Of a stretch of 64,000 nt of DNA, positions 46,601 through 57,837 are shown piece after piece. Numbering within the stretch: the first letter of the stretch is position 1; the number at the start of each line of letters is the position of its first letter. Below the pieces are notes generated by a model. It did no database searches. It saw only the letters and a program-made list of their open reading frames with translations, and was not told the origin of the DNA. Position numbers and translations under genes: made by a program. This stretch comes from Episyrphus balteatus (taxonomy: Eukaryota; Arthropoda; Insecta; Diptera; Syrphidae), in contig NC_079137.1 in assembly GCF_945859705.1 (NCBI RefSeq), positions 34,221,554 through 34,285,553 on the forward strand, read 5' to 3'.

Positions 46601-49109
46601 TTAATTTGAATCCAGCATTAGAATGGCTAAAGTTTTTGAGATATCAAATTTTTAACTTCGATACGATTTTTGTGATGTTTTGGCATGGTGATATTTCAAA
46701 AACATGTTGTGATAGAATTTTTCTGACATTGGATTCGAGCTTAGCAAATTAAATTTTATTTGTATAATTTGTATCGTCATTCAATTGAAGAATGTTTCAT
46801 TGTTTGTGACACATTTTGTATAAATTTATAGAGTTAAAACTAAAACGGTCACTGTGGCGTATGTGTAACTTTTTTGTCAAACACAAATGTTGTTGGATTA
46901 AAAATTTGCTTTTGTATTGAAATCAACTAAATTTTGTGAACTTTTGTTTAATATTATAAAGAAATCAGTAAATTTTACATGTTTTGATGGACATTGTGTA
47001 ATGTAAATAAGGCCATATTGTTTTCGGAACATAAATTGTTGGGAGTGTCTTTAATTTGATCTGATTGAATGATTTAAAAATCCTTTCGAAGGTGCTGAGT
47101 ACGAGTAATATTTCTTCCACATAGCAAAGGGCTAGATAAATAATACTCTTAGAGGTTTTGTCAATTCTTCTAAAGAGAGAATTGACTAAGTGGTGAAATC
47201 TTTTTTATTTTTCAATTTAAATCAACAAAAGAAATACAGTTGCATTTTGATGTAAAAGTATATCGTATACACCGTTTCCAGCTTTTATACATAAACCCCT
47301 TTTCTAATATCAAAACTGTAGCAATAATTCCAAACAGAGCCATGACTTTATTTCAAGTTATAGTGTTATAGCTCTTCTATCAACAAAATATTCGTGCCTT
47401 AGCCTAAGCCGAAAAAGTTAATACAAAAGATAATAAATCAAAACAATGAGTCCGATAAGCCAAAATAAACCAAACATTTATGAGTAGGCATAAATATATG
47501 AATGACTTACAAGATATTTAAAGGCTTCTGAGGAAATCATATAAGAGAATATTTTCATATGGAGACATAACTGTAGGTTTGATCACATTAAAAACTTATG
47601 AGGATTGTGAGTGTCATATAGGAACCACTAATAACTTTAAATACCTCTTTCATTAAACAATTCGCAAATTAAAGGTGGATAAAATTCATCTTTTCAAAAT
47701 TAAAAGACATTTGCAATGATTAATATTTGGTAAATAGTCAGAATTATGGCTTAATCAATATATAAACGGACTATTTGATAAACTCTATTAATATGATGAC
47801 GCAACTTGTGATACTAACTTTTAATGCAACTCTTAGAAATATTACCTACCTACTTTATCATTTTATTTGACAAAAAAAACATTTCAATGATGTCACCTCA
47901 TGTCCTAGTGAAATATCACATTTCGCAACTAACTCAAATCCTCCTTGATTTATGAAGGTGGTAAAATTTATATAACTTCCAAAAACTCACTCTCACAAAA
48001 CTTTCTATAGTTTCCATCTTGACGTAAATTTTTACTAGCGGGCTTCCTAAGTTTTATTTCACGTTCCGTCCTTAAAACCATGATAAAAACAAAAGACATA
48101 AAAGAAAATATTCCCCATCTTCAAAGTTTACCTATAAAAATGCGAATATCATCATCATCATCACTCAAGCTCCTTGATTATGCAATAAAATGAACTATTT
48201 CATTTCAGACAAGTTAAATCTACTAACAAAAACAAAAAAAAAAAGAAGAAATCTATAAATTTGTAAGGAGGTACTTAGAAATGCGTTTCAATAATATCCT
48301 TTTGCACCTTCTTAAATAAAATTCATATAACCATCATTTATAGTCAGCAAACAAAAAAATAAAATCGAAAAAAAATACTTAGTACATAGGTATGAATATA
48401 CGATGGCGACGCGACGTTAGATGTCAACACTTGTCGTTTATGCCTCAAATTATCGTGTTTTATGAAACGTTTCCGATTACTGTGTGCAATAAATGTAAAT
48501 AAAATGTAATTCCTTTATCGATGATGATGAAAAGATGAAAAATAAATTTAATCCTTGAAATATAATTTTCACATCATTTGCAAGAGATGCGCAAAAGCAA
48601 TATAAGAAGGCTATTGCTTCTGCAGAACGATTGACATTTTTTTAATTTAATTTAAAATATTTTTCTTCATGTGTGGTGAAACTTGTAGCTTTATAGATAT
48701 GTATACATATTTCAATTAATCAGAGAATAACATTCTTTGTTGCTTAAAAGACGAAATAGTTAAACTATTCAGTCGAGAAGGAACAATCTTAATTCACTTA
48801 TTAAGCTTTTACTTTTCCTTGCATGTTCTTGAAATGACAACATTTTTTCAGATGTCCATTTTATTAAATTCAAGTTGAAAATTCAATTTGTTATCTTTGA
48901 AATTCTATGCATTTCTTTTACTATTCCTATATACAAATCTCTTATATTCAACTTCTTCTTATATAAAAAAAAATTGTTTTAAAGTGTATGATGGTTAGAT
49001 TTAAGTAAATGTTCAGAGCCGGATTTGAAGTGACACAGATTAAATAAGATGTAGGGGCAATTTTAGTTGATAATTTAGTACTTTTGGTAAGTATCCCATA
49101 TGCATTTAG
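43655..49109. other. putative intron, AT-rich
   Basis: A copy of the dispersed terminus CACTGTGGCGTATGTGTAAC lies at 46850. (AC)n occurs at 45147-45159. The frames at 45366 and 46462 are unassigned and compositionally like the background. Confidence 0.4.
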
Positions 49110-49410
49110 CGGAGTTTAAGAACGAATCAAGATATCGTTGATAATATAAATTTGGAAGAGATAGGATATAAAACAGAACCCTGTGGTACACCATAATTTT
49201 TTTTTTTTGTGCAACCATCCTGTCCTAATAGTAATTTTTAATAAACAAAGCATATCATATCTTTGTCTATCAAATGGTTTAGAGGAAACAAAAGCAATTA
49301 ATTTATTTTCACCAAGGAAGAATAAATTTAATTCGCGAACAGCTTGAGACGATTTGCACAATGGAAATGCAAAAGGAGGTGTAAAGTATTCTGCAAACAT
49401 GATGCAAAAA
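49110..49410 (-). pseudogene. LINE reverse transcriptase fragment
   Basis: On the minus strand, FTPPFAFPLCKSS and AFVSSKPFDRQRYDML precede, after a frameshift in a poly-A tract, GVPQGSVLYP and then IYIINDILI. GVPQGSVLGP...FxIYINDI is the finger/palm motif of CR1/Jockey-type LINEs. The Asp of the DxxKAFD-like motif is replaced, and no FADD box is readable. An inactive fragment, distinct from the LINE at 28080. Confidence 0.75.
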
Positions 49411-49747
49411 TAACAGGTACCTTTTGCAACGACTTTAAATTTTTGTTATTTTCGAGAGCAAACACAATTTTTTAGTTGAAGTCGTTTTTGAGAAAAGTAA
49501 TTTTTGATTTAAAAAATAACTGATCCTAAATTTTTATGGGACCGGACCGCTATCACGAAAATGTATCGTATGTCGTGGGAAGTTAAATATTGTTCTCTGA
49601 CAGCATCCAACAACCGTCCATTGTATCCTGATTAAAAAACATTTGAGAAAGTTTTTCGTTTGTATTTTTATGGTAAGAAACCCAAATCAGTAATAACAGA
49701 AAGTTTTGGTAGAAAAAAATTAAGGAAAACTAACAAATACAATACAA

Positions 49748-50314
49748 ATACACGACTGAGGTCGCACGTACTTGCTCTTGCAGTTCAAAGCACTTTTATG
49801 TTAGTCTACTTGTAGATTTTAAAAGCTGGCTCTTAATTTAAAAAAAAAAATTGATATTGGGGAAGAGCCGACATTTAGGACATGAACATTTTTTTTTTGT
49901 TGTTTGACTTTTTTGAGAAAAATAAAAATGCAGTTTTATTTCCACTGCTTTAAATATTACGTTTACAAAGTTTAATCAAAATCGTTAGAGCCGTTTTCGA
50001 GAAATTCGCAATATCGTATTTTTTTGTATGGGAGGTATACGTTCTAAACGAGATATAAAAACAAAAAAAAACAACTTTCAGAATTCCATAAAAATCATCT
50101 GTATCAAATTTGAAGAAAATCCGTCCACCCGTTTAGGCTGTGGAAATGTGTACAGATGGACGCACAACCGCACAGACGCACAGACGTACAGACGCACGGA
50201 CGGAATTGCGAGACCCACTTTTTTGGAATTCTCCATCATCGTAATGTTGGTTTTGATTAAAACCTCAAATTTTTTTTTCGACACGAAACTAATACTTGCC
50301 CTATAGAGCAAGTA
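49748..50314 (+). repeat. dispersed repeat, CACGACTGAGGTCGCACGT start, hairpin end
   Basis: Starts with CACGACTGAGGTCGCACGTA and CTTGCTCTTG, shared with 39601 and in part 35054. It runs through a CACAGACGCACAGACG-rich tract (50160-50200) to ACTTGCCCTATAGAGCAAGT, a short hairpin at 50294-50313 followed by AAAAA. The tract 'cgcacggacgg' is GC-rich. Boundaries are inferred from shared text; the class is unknown. Confidence 0.5.
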
Positions 50315-50613
50315 AAAATACTTTTCTCAAAAGGATATCGAATAGGTACTCTTTCATTAAAAAAAAGAAAAAAGATAACATATGGGCTATAATTTCAAAA
50401 ATTTTAACATTTTTAACTTCAGATTCCATGATAATATGTTGGCAACCCTGGATGAAAAAATCGTTTTTATGCCATTGTCATTGTCTGAATAAAATAAGTA
50501 TCCCAATTCTGAAAAATAATGACACGAATGTAATGGAAGAATAAATTGAGTCATATCTGTTAAATTAAACCATTCCATTATGTTTTTTTAATTGATTTTG
50601 ACATTGATTTCTT
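50315..50613. other. putative intron segment
   Basis: Nothing recognised. Confidence 0.4.
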
Positions 50614-52186
50614 AAACAAAAAGAGACTAAGAGTCCAGGTGGAAAACATCACAAGTCCACCGAAATCAATTCCGAGAAAAAAAGAAAATATATTTTTGAT
50701 TTTTAAAAAATCTCAAAAATTCAAAGAAAAATGAAAATGCAATAAGGAAAAATGTGTCACAGTGAGCCTGAACAAGTTTAAGGTTGACCTAAAATGACTA
50801 AAAATGAGGCTTTGTTCCTGAAGGCCTCAGCAATAATAATCTGTTTTTCCCAAAATCGGATTAGCTTCCTTTTTCGAGATACCCCCAAAAACGTTTTTTT
50901 TTCGAGAAAAAATTCATAACAGCACAACGCTCGAGTACTATAACTTAGGCGCCTACAAAAAACCGTTTTCAATTCTCGAAAACGGTTTTTTGTAGAGGTA
51001 TATAATACAATCATTTTTTGTTATGGGAGGGGGGTCTATGCCCCCCTTTAGGCTGGAATGGCAATTTTCTAAAAAAAACTACTAAAAAAAATATTAAAAC
51101 ACAACTGCAACACTTACAGTTATCAATAATTTTTGATTTTTGATAATGGCAAAGCAAAATATCCAAGAAAATAAAAATCTGATAAAGAAAGTAGTTTTCC
51201 TATTTTTCAATTTTCTCAAAAACTAGAAGGCTTAAGAACATATGGTTTTCAGTATTTGGTAAGGAATTTATTGAGGAAGTTTACATAATCGATTTAACCC
51301 ATATTGAAATCTATAGTCTTGACAAAAATAGTATTCAATGTATTTTTTCATACTTATTTTTCACAAAAGTTGATTTTGAAATCGATTATTTCGAAAACAA
51401 CTGATTAAATTAACTTGATTTAAAAACTCAAATTAAGTGTACAATTCTAGCTGTTGAAAAAGGTATCATTGATAACTGTAAGTGTTGCCCTTGTTTTTTA
51501 ATATTTTTTTTTTAGTAGTTTTCTTAGAAAATTGCCCCTCCCGCCTAAACGGGGGGACATGGACCCCCCTCCTGTAACAAAAAATGATTGTATTATATAC
51601 CTCTACAAAAAACCGTTTTCAATTCTCGGCGCCTAAGTTATAGTACTCGAGCCTTGTGCTGTTACGAATTTTTTTCGAAAAAAAAAACGTTTATCTCGAA
51701 AAAAGAAGCTAATCCGATTTTGGGAAAAACAGATTATTATTGCTGAGGCCTTCAGGAACAAAGCCTCATTTTTAGTTTTTGTCAACAAAAAATGATTGTA
51801 TTATATACCTCTACAAAAAACCGTTTTCAATTCTCGGCGCCTAAGTTATAGTACTCGAGCCTTGTGCTGTTACGAATTTTTTTCGAAAAAAAAAAAACGT
51901 TTACGGGGGTATCTCGAAAAAAGAAGCTAATCCGATTTTGGGAAAAACAGATTATTATTGCTGAGGCCTTCAGGAACAAAGCCTCATTTTTAGTTTTTGT
52001 CGTCATTTTAGGTCAACCTTAAACTTGTTCAGGCTCCCTGTGACACATTTTTCCTTATTGCATTTTCATTTTTCTTTGAATTTTTGAGATTTTTTAAAAA
52101 TCAAAAATATATTTTCTTTTTTTCTCTGAATTGATTTCAGTGGACTTGTGATGTTTTCCACCTAAACTCTTAGACTCTTTTTGTTT
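50614..52186. mobile_element. 1.57-kb long inverted-repeat element with duplicated arm segment
   Basis: The left arm (50614 to about 51115) and right arm (about 51477 to 52186) are reverse complements. Examples are AAACAAAAAGAGACTAAGAG / CTCTTAGACTCTTTTTGTTT at the ends, GCCTGAACAAGTTTAAGG / its complement, and ACTATAACTTAGGCGCC / its complement. The loop is ~360 bp. In the right arm about 205-215 bp are tandemly duplicated (51577-51782 and 51784-52000). G-rich hairpins (GGGAGGGGGGTC...GCCCCCC) sit at the inner ends. No protein frame is credible and no target duplication is clear. Confidence 0.88.
51577..52000. repeat. tandem duplication (two ~210-bp units) in right arm
   Basis: Unit 1 (51577-51782) and unit 2 (51784-52000) are nearly identical, both running from AACAAAAAATGATTG to TCATTTTTAGTTTTTGT. 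Unit 2 alone retains ACGGGGGTATCTCG where unit 1 is shortened, so unit 2 is nearer to the left arm's text. Confidence 0.9.
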
Positions 52187-54284
52187 ATAAGAAAATGTAA
52201 ATAACACACAACTTGCATTTCTATTAATATAAAATGAAATATTTCAAAATGAAAAAAGAGATAGGGTTCTCTCTTCTTTGAAACATTAAACAAGTCATAT
52301 AACGTTAATATAATTCAAAACACAAAACAGAATACAATCTGCAATTTCAAACAAATTTGTTGCAATAGTCTGATAAAAATCTTGTAGATGGTTTCCATGA
52401 GAAAAACTTTATGCCAAAACAACTAAAAACAAATCCTTTACATAGATCATGTCGAACTAGCCCTTACAAAACACCCTTGACTATACAAAAATATTAACTA
52501 ATAATTTGTAAGTTGGCCAATCAAAAACTTTTACATTACCATATATTTACATAAGTATCAATTCAAATTTCAGAAAATTGAAGAATTGGAAAATTGTATA
52601 GTTTCGTAGTATCAACTTTCATTACTTAATTACAATAAACCCAAGCTCCCACATGAAAAAAGACTACATTGCAAATGATTGCTTTCCTTATTAGTTTCGG
52701 AGTAAATACGGCTATGTGCAAACTGCAACTACCACATTTTCGACTGATGGAGTTTTCGAGTAAACGAAACTTTTATTCAGGAAGTAATTTGGGTGTCTTT
52801 AGAATTCGACAGGATATTTATTTTCTCATTAATCTTGATAGCGTTTACTACTACACACACACATGCATCTATACTATATAGAAAGATGCACCATTTTAAA
52901 CTAACCGGAAGTTCCATTTAGATATCTATATGTAACATACATTTTTTCTACCTATGCACATCTCTCTTTCATGGATGTGAACCATAAAAAGGGATGATGT
53001 TTATGTGTGTACCTATAGTTAAAGTGAAATCCTTTTTCAGGGTTTTTAGGGTGATTCTGTGTCGTATATGGCTTAGGATTAAGTCAGCAGCACAAACATT
53101 GCTGTGTGCTGCATTTTATATACCGTACAATATCCTGAATGCATGATCCTTGCCGAAAGCTATTTGCCAACAATGAAATGCAATTTCATCATCATCGTCA
53201 TCATCGTAGTCAGCAGCGTCATCCTCAAACCTATACTCCCGCATTCGTAACAAAGCTGTTTGCAGAATCGATTAGAGCTATATAGAGTCTTTATGTTCCA
53301 CCAGCGCAGATCTCCCCATCATCATATAGCTAGCCTTCTCCTGTTTCTGTAGCATTATTCACCAGCTTATGAATAATTACTCATTCGCACATAAAAGCAG
53401 CATTAAATAATTCATTTGCTTCCAAAATGTATTCTTAGCATGAACCATTTAAACCGAAAAAACAAAAAATGTATACAAACAAACATTTTATACATTTATA
53501 TACACAAAGAAACAAGAGTTAAAAAAGGATTAGCAATTGCGGAGCGGATCAGAGTGCTGCTGTTCATTTTTGTGGAAACACCTTGTCGAGGCAAAAACAT
53601 ACACAGATGCTCTATAGCAGTGTTGCAAAAGAAGCTTTATTGGATTAATAAATTTGACAGGGGAAAGAAGCGTGCCACAAAGCTTATGTTTATTTACGCT
53701 CTGTCACTTTCAAAGCTTGCAAATTATAACGAAACATAAGGAAATTTGTTTTCTTTATAATATGTTTCCAGTTTCGATGACCTTGAAGTTAGACATCATG
53801 AGATTGATGGTAAGAAGGAATACCAGTCACAAGCTAGAGCTGCTTAGCTGAATGACTCAATTAGCAACGGTTTCGTCGAGTCAATTGGAAGCCATTAATT
53901 ATCTCACCTTATGATGTGGTATATTAAAAACGGATTAAAATATATTGGATTAAGGATCGAACATGTTTCAAGGAGTACAAGAATTTAAAGGTTGTTTCTC
54001 GCGATATAACCATTGTCACCAAATCGTTGCAATATTCAGCTTGAGCTTGAAACTTGTTCTAGTCCCCGTTTACCATGCCAGAATCTAAAGTTACTAGATA
54101 TACAAATGGTCCAAGGACACCACTGCGAAATCTCACTTGCAGAGGAAGCATTTCATCTACAAAATTGTATTCAAGCAATTTTTTTTTTGTGACAAATGTT
54201 TACCAACAAGCAGAAAAGAAGAATGAGCTCATTCGAAAGGAATGAGGGATAGAAAAAAATGAAAAAAATTCGCTGTACCACAGC
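52187..54284. other. putative intron; less AT-rich block at 53080-53400
   Basis: No coding exon recognised. The block 53080-53400 has GC-richer, CATCATCGTCATCATCG-containing sequence and could be regulatory or part of an untranslated exon; the splice sites are not convincing. Confidence 0.35.
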
Positions 54285-54365
54285 AGCACCACGTGCGCAC
54301 CACTTCGTTTTGAATACAAAATTCGGTGCAACACCGCCGCACCACGTCTGCACCATGATCAAAAA
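54285..54365 (+). repeat. GCACCAC/CCGCACCA repeat cluster 1
   Basis: Contains CAGCACCACGTGCGCACCAC, CACCGCCGCACCACG and GCACCATGATCAAAAACTCT. It shares its text with cluster 3 (56030-56285) in the same orientation. Confidence 0.6.
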
Positions 54366-54549
54366 CTCTATTCTCGTACTTATACAAATGTTTAAGTATT
54401 CTTCAAAGTTATTTTGACTTAAGGAACAAATTGCCAGTTCGTACAAACATGGACTTCTAATTGAAAGTGCTCTGGGTACTCCGGCTCGAATCTCCTTCTA
54501 GTCCGTAGTTTTTATTTTTTTTATTTTTCAATAATCCAAAACTATGTTT

Positions 54550-54660
54550 CATGGTGCAGCGAATTTTTCATACAAAATTAAATGGTGCGGACGTTGTGCG
54601 GTGGTGGTGCACCAAAATTTTCCGCCAAACGGCGGTGGTGCATCTTGGTGCGGCGGTAAA
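54550..54660 (-). repeat. GCACCAC repeat cluster 2, inverted
   Basis: GGTGCGG, GTGCGGTGGTGGTGCACC and GGTGCGGCGGT repeat the cluster 1/3 motif in the opposite orientation. Confidence 0.6.
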
Positions 54661-56029
54661 GATTTTTTTTATTTTTTTCTTTAAAAATTCAATTTCTATT
54701 TATACTCAGGATTCAGGAACCTATTTGTAACCCCAACATTGTTGCCCTTCGATGTAGCTATGATATACATATTTCAATCAAGCAACATAGAAAACCTCCA
54801 GAACTCTTCTATCTTTTTCGTGATAAAATTCAACATGTCTTCTGCACCTATCTGAATTGTTTTTAACCCACCACGCATGAACTCAAGCCAATTGAAACTT
54901 ATAATTTTCTCAGGAACACCCTTACAAAAATACCATTTACCCTAAATGAAGAAAATTAGAAAAAAAAGAAGGAATAAAAACACAAAAAAATCCTTTAATA
55001 TATAACTGAAAAAGTTAAATTAGCAGAAAACTTGTAAAGATGATGCTTTTGTAAAGAAATCGTCACCTCCGAGTAGTTTTTTACACGACCGTCAAGTACA
55101 GCAGTGCATTATAGTATTGTTCGTTTCTTCCTTGCACAATCTCATGTCAAGGACAAATCTGCACCAGAGAATCGTAGAAGTCGCTTTTGTTGCTGATGAT
55201 GGCTTCTGTGAGCGCAGCACACAAAAAAAAAGGTAATTGTCGTTTGTTTTTCATTTTACACAAGAAAAACTAACTGGCAACTTTGTGTGATGTTGGCCCC
55301 CCTCTCTATATTATGTGCATACACCTATAGCCCATTTGATATAACATCATATCGGGGGTCTTGCTCCTATTGTTGACGTTGCATGTTTAACTTGAAAAGC
55401 CCTCAGCTGGTGCTGGGGTACTATACTTGACTGTAGCAATGGCGAAGTGCTGTTTATTTGCAGTTTGCACTACGTTCTGAGAGTGCCATTGCAGTACAAA
55501 CAAAGCCTCTTCTTTTCCATCTTTCATATAAATAATACTTGTAGAAGCGCAATATAGCAGGTACAAGCGCACACAATCATAAAAGGGGCGAAAAATTTTA
55601 CTCAAAAGGAGCAACCGTTGCAGCATAAGCATCAGTAGTTATTAATTTCTATATTATTGTTACTGTTGTTATATTTCATCACTTGGCGTTGGCTTTGTAC
55701 TCCTCATCTTTTTTGTTTTTGTGTGTGTGCAAAAGATGCTTTTATCTTTATGAAAATGGAAACTAAGTGTATGTAGCACCGGAAATGGGAACAAATCAAT
55801 GTTGCCACTTTACTGTAATGTTTTCTTTTAATGTATTTCTCATTCTGCTTGAGAACGTTCTACTGCAAGACTTTTGGCTTACATATTGTTTTGATCCTTC
55901 AACTGAGGATAGCTGTAAATTTCAAAACACTCAATCGCAATTTGGTTTCTTGGGTTTCTTTCATTGTAAAATAATGTGATGATGTCATGTTTTTGAATAT
56001 TATTTTTTTCCCGAGTTAAGATGAAATCC

Positions 56030-56285
56030 CGCCGTTTCACCACCTCCACAACATCACCGCACCATGTTCAAAAATTTCCATTTCATCGCATCACGCACCC
56101 TGATCAAAAACTTCTATTCCGCCGCACCATGATGATGGTGCGATGATGCGGCGTAATATAAATTTTTAATCACATGCAGGTGTGGTGCGGCCACACCACT
56201 GCCAAAACACATTTGCACCATGATCAATAACTTCAATTCCGCCGCACCACGCACCACCGCACCACATCGCACAGTGAGCAAAAAT
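56030..56285 (+). repeat. GCACCAC repeat cluster 3
   Basis: Two or three imperfect units of about 60-75 bp, each with ACC(A/C)TGATCAAAAACTTC, ATTCCGCCGCACCA and runs of CACCAC. The middle section is inverted (GATGGTGCGATGATGCGGCG). Confidence 0.65.
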
Positions 56286-56560
56286 TTCTTTTTCGCCTTT
56301 GAAATAGAAAGTGCAAAAAGTTTTTGTTTGGTGCAACGAAATCAAAGAATTCTTTGCAAATTGGCAAAACTTTGCACTTTTCAGAAAAGTACTTTGTACT
56401 TTGCAAATTCGCTGGTTGGTGCAACAAAATTTGCAAAGAAGGAATTCTTGTTTTACTTTTCAAAAAAATAATTTCCTCTTTGCAAATTAAAGTTTGGTGC
56501 AACAGAATTTGCAAAGTTAAAGTGCAAAGTTGCAAAATGCAAAGTGTTTGATGCAATAGG
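56286..56560. repeat. TTTGCAAA/GGTGCAAC short-repeat element
   Basis: About ten occurrences of TTTGCAAA or TTTGCAC/GTGCAAA, with GGTGCAAC three times, ending in GTTTGATGCAATAGGGCCCC. Probably part of a MITE whose left end is lost. It lies ~230 bp upstream of the receptor exon's splice acceptor. Confidence 0.55.
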
Positions 56561-56789
56561 GCCCCCTGGTTTGTTATGTTATTTATATTGAAAGATTTCG
56601 GAGATAGAATATACATATATGATACTAGCTAGTAAAAATGATAACGAAAACAACAATAACAATTACCAAAATGTAAAATTTCTGTTCTATTTTATTAAAT
56701 TTTTTAATGCTTTGGAAAAATTTAAGTGGCAACACTGTAATACAAAATTTTCTAAAACAAAGTTTTTATCTATCTCTTTCTCTTTACAG

Positions 56790-56935
56790 CACCGTTATAC
56801 ACAGCATCATTGCAGTCATTCATAAAGTGTCATCATTTGGCTTAGACCACTCATCGAAGAAGCTTAAAGACATTTCATTATCATCACTGTCATCGTCTTT
56901 AAAAAGCGCATTGGACGGCTGCGGCTACTGTCAAA
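56790..56935 (+). other. 5' UTR part of receptor exon after splice acceptor
   Basis: A long pyrimidine tract and CTCTTTACAG (AG at 56788-56789) mark a strong 3' splice site. The 146 nt between it and the receptor ATG contain an in-frame TAA about 12 codons before the ATG, so translation in this frame must start at 56936 and at least one upstream exon is untranslated. Confidence 0.75.
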
Positions 56936-57837
56936 ATGGTCGCTTACAATGGCTTTGGCTTTGGAGGGCAGGCCCCTCCATCGATTCTAGCCCCATTATC
57001 GCCGACCCTCATGAAAACCACCAGCACCACCACAACAACAACGACGACAACAACAACAACAGCAGCCACCACACAAGCAGCTCTCGTCCTGCTCGAAAAC
57101 ATCACAGCACTGGTATTCGAAGACAGTCAAGCCAATCATACAAACGCTACGTACGTCGAAGAGCGTGGCCTTCGCTACACAATTCCGCAGATGGTCCTGT
57201 TGGCAATCATCGCCACTGTTTTGAGTATTTTGACAGTGGCGGGCAATTTCATGGTCATGATATCATTCAAAATCGATAAGCAGCTTCAGACCATTAGTAA
57301 CTATTTCCTATTCTCACTAGCCATTGCGGATTTTGCGATTGGTCTCATCTCGATGCCGTTGTTTGCTTTGTCGACCATACTTGGATATTGGCCATTGGGG
57401 CCGCACATATGCGACACTTGGCTGGCCCTAGATTATTTGGCCTCCAATGCATCTGTGTTGAACTTGTTAATTATAAGTTTTGATAGATATTTTAGTGTAA
57501 CAAGACCATTAACATATCGCGCAAAGCGTACGACTAGTCGGGCGGCTGTAATGATTAGCGCCGCATGGGGTATCAGTTTGTTGCTGTGGCCACCATGGAT
57601 TTATAGTTGGCCCTATATTGAGGGTAAACGAACGGTGCCGGAGAATGAGTGTTATATTCAGTTTATTGAGACAAATCAGTATATTACATTCGGGACAGCA
57701 TTGGCAGCTTTTTATTTTCCAGTGACGATAATGTGCTTTTTGTACTATCGGATATGGCGAGAAACTAAGAAACGACAAAAGGATTTGCCTAATTTGCAGG
57801 CGGGGAAGAAGGATTCGTCAAAACGTTCGAATTCCAG
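56936..57837 (+). CDS. mAChR-A: muscarinic acetylcholine receptor, A-type, first coding exon (3' partial)
   Basis: Encodes the first 300 residues of a class A GPCR, a plasma-membrane acetylcholine receptor that in flies signals through Gq. The extracellular N-terminus carries a 12-Thr run (31-42) and N-glycosylation sites at N55, N67 and N70. TM1-TM5 follow (about 84-270). Key muscarinic residues are present: D166 in LALDYLASNASV (amine-binding Asp), N171, DRY at 183-185, the C159-C239 disulphide pair, T251 and T254 in ITFGTALAAFYFP, and WPPWIYSW in TM4/ECL2. The Lys-rich start of the third loop (RETKKRQKDLPNLQAGKKDS) matches the fly A-type receptor. The start is fixed by an upstream in-frame stop and an AAAATGG context. 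The exon ends in phase 2 at TCCAG|GTGAGT (donor 57838); TM6-7 must be encoded beyond the window. No break or missing residue is seen. Confidence 0.95.

Noticed and set aside
56233..56616. 127-codon minus-strand ORF with LLHQ repeats
   Set aside because: Created by the TTTGCAAA/GGTGCAAC short repeats; no domain, non-coding composition.
56707..57279. 190-codon + strand ORF as a separate protein gene
   Set aside because: It overlaps the receptor in another frame and is His/Asn/Ser-rich because of the receptor's ACN-repeat; kept only as a possible uORF.
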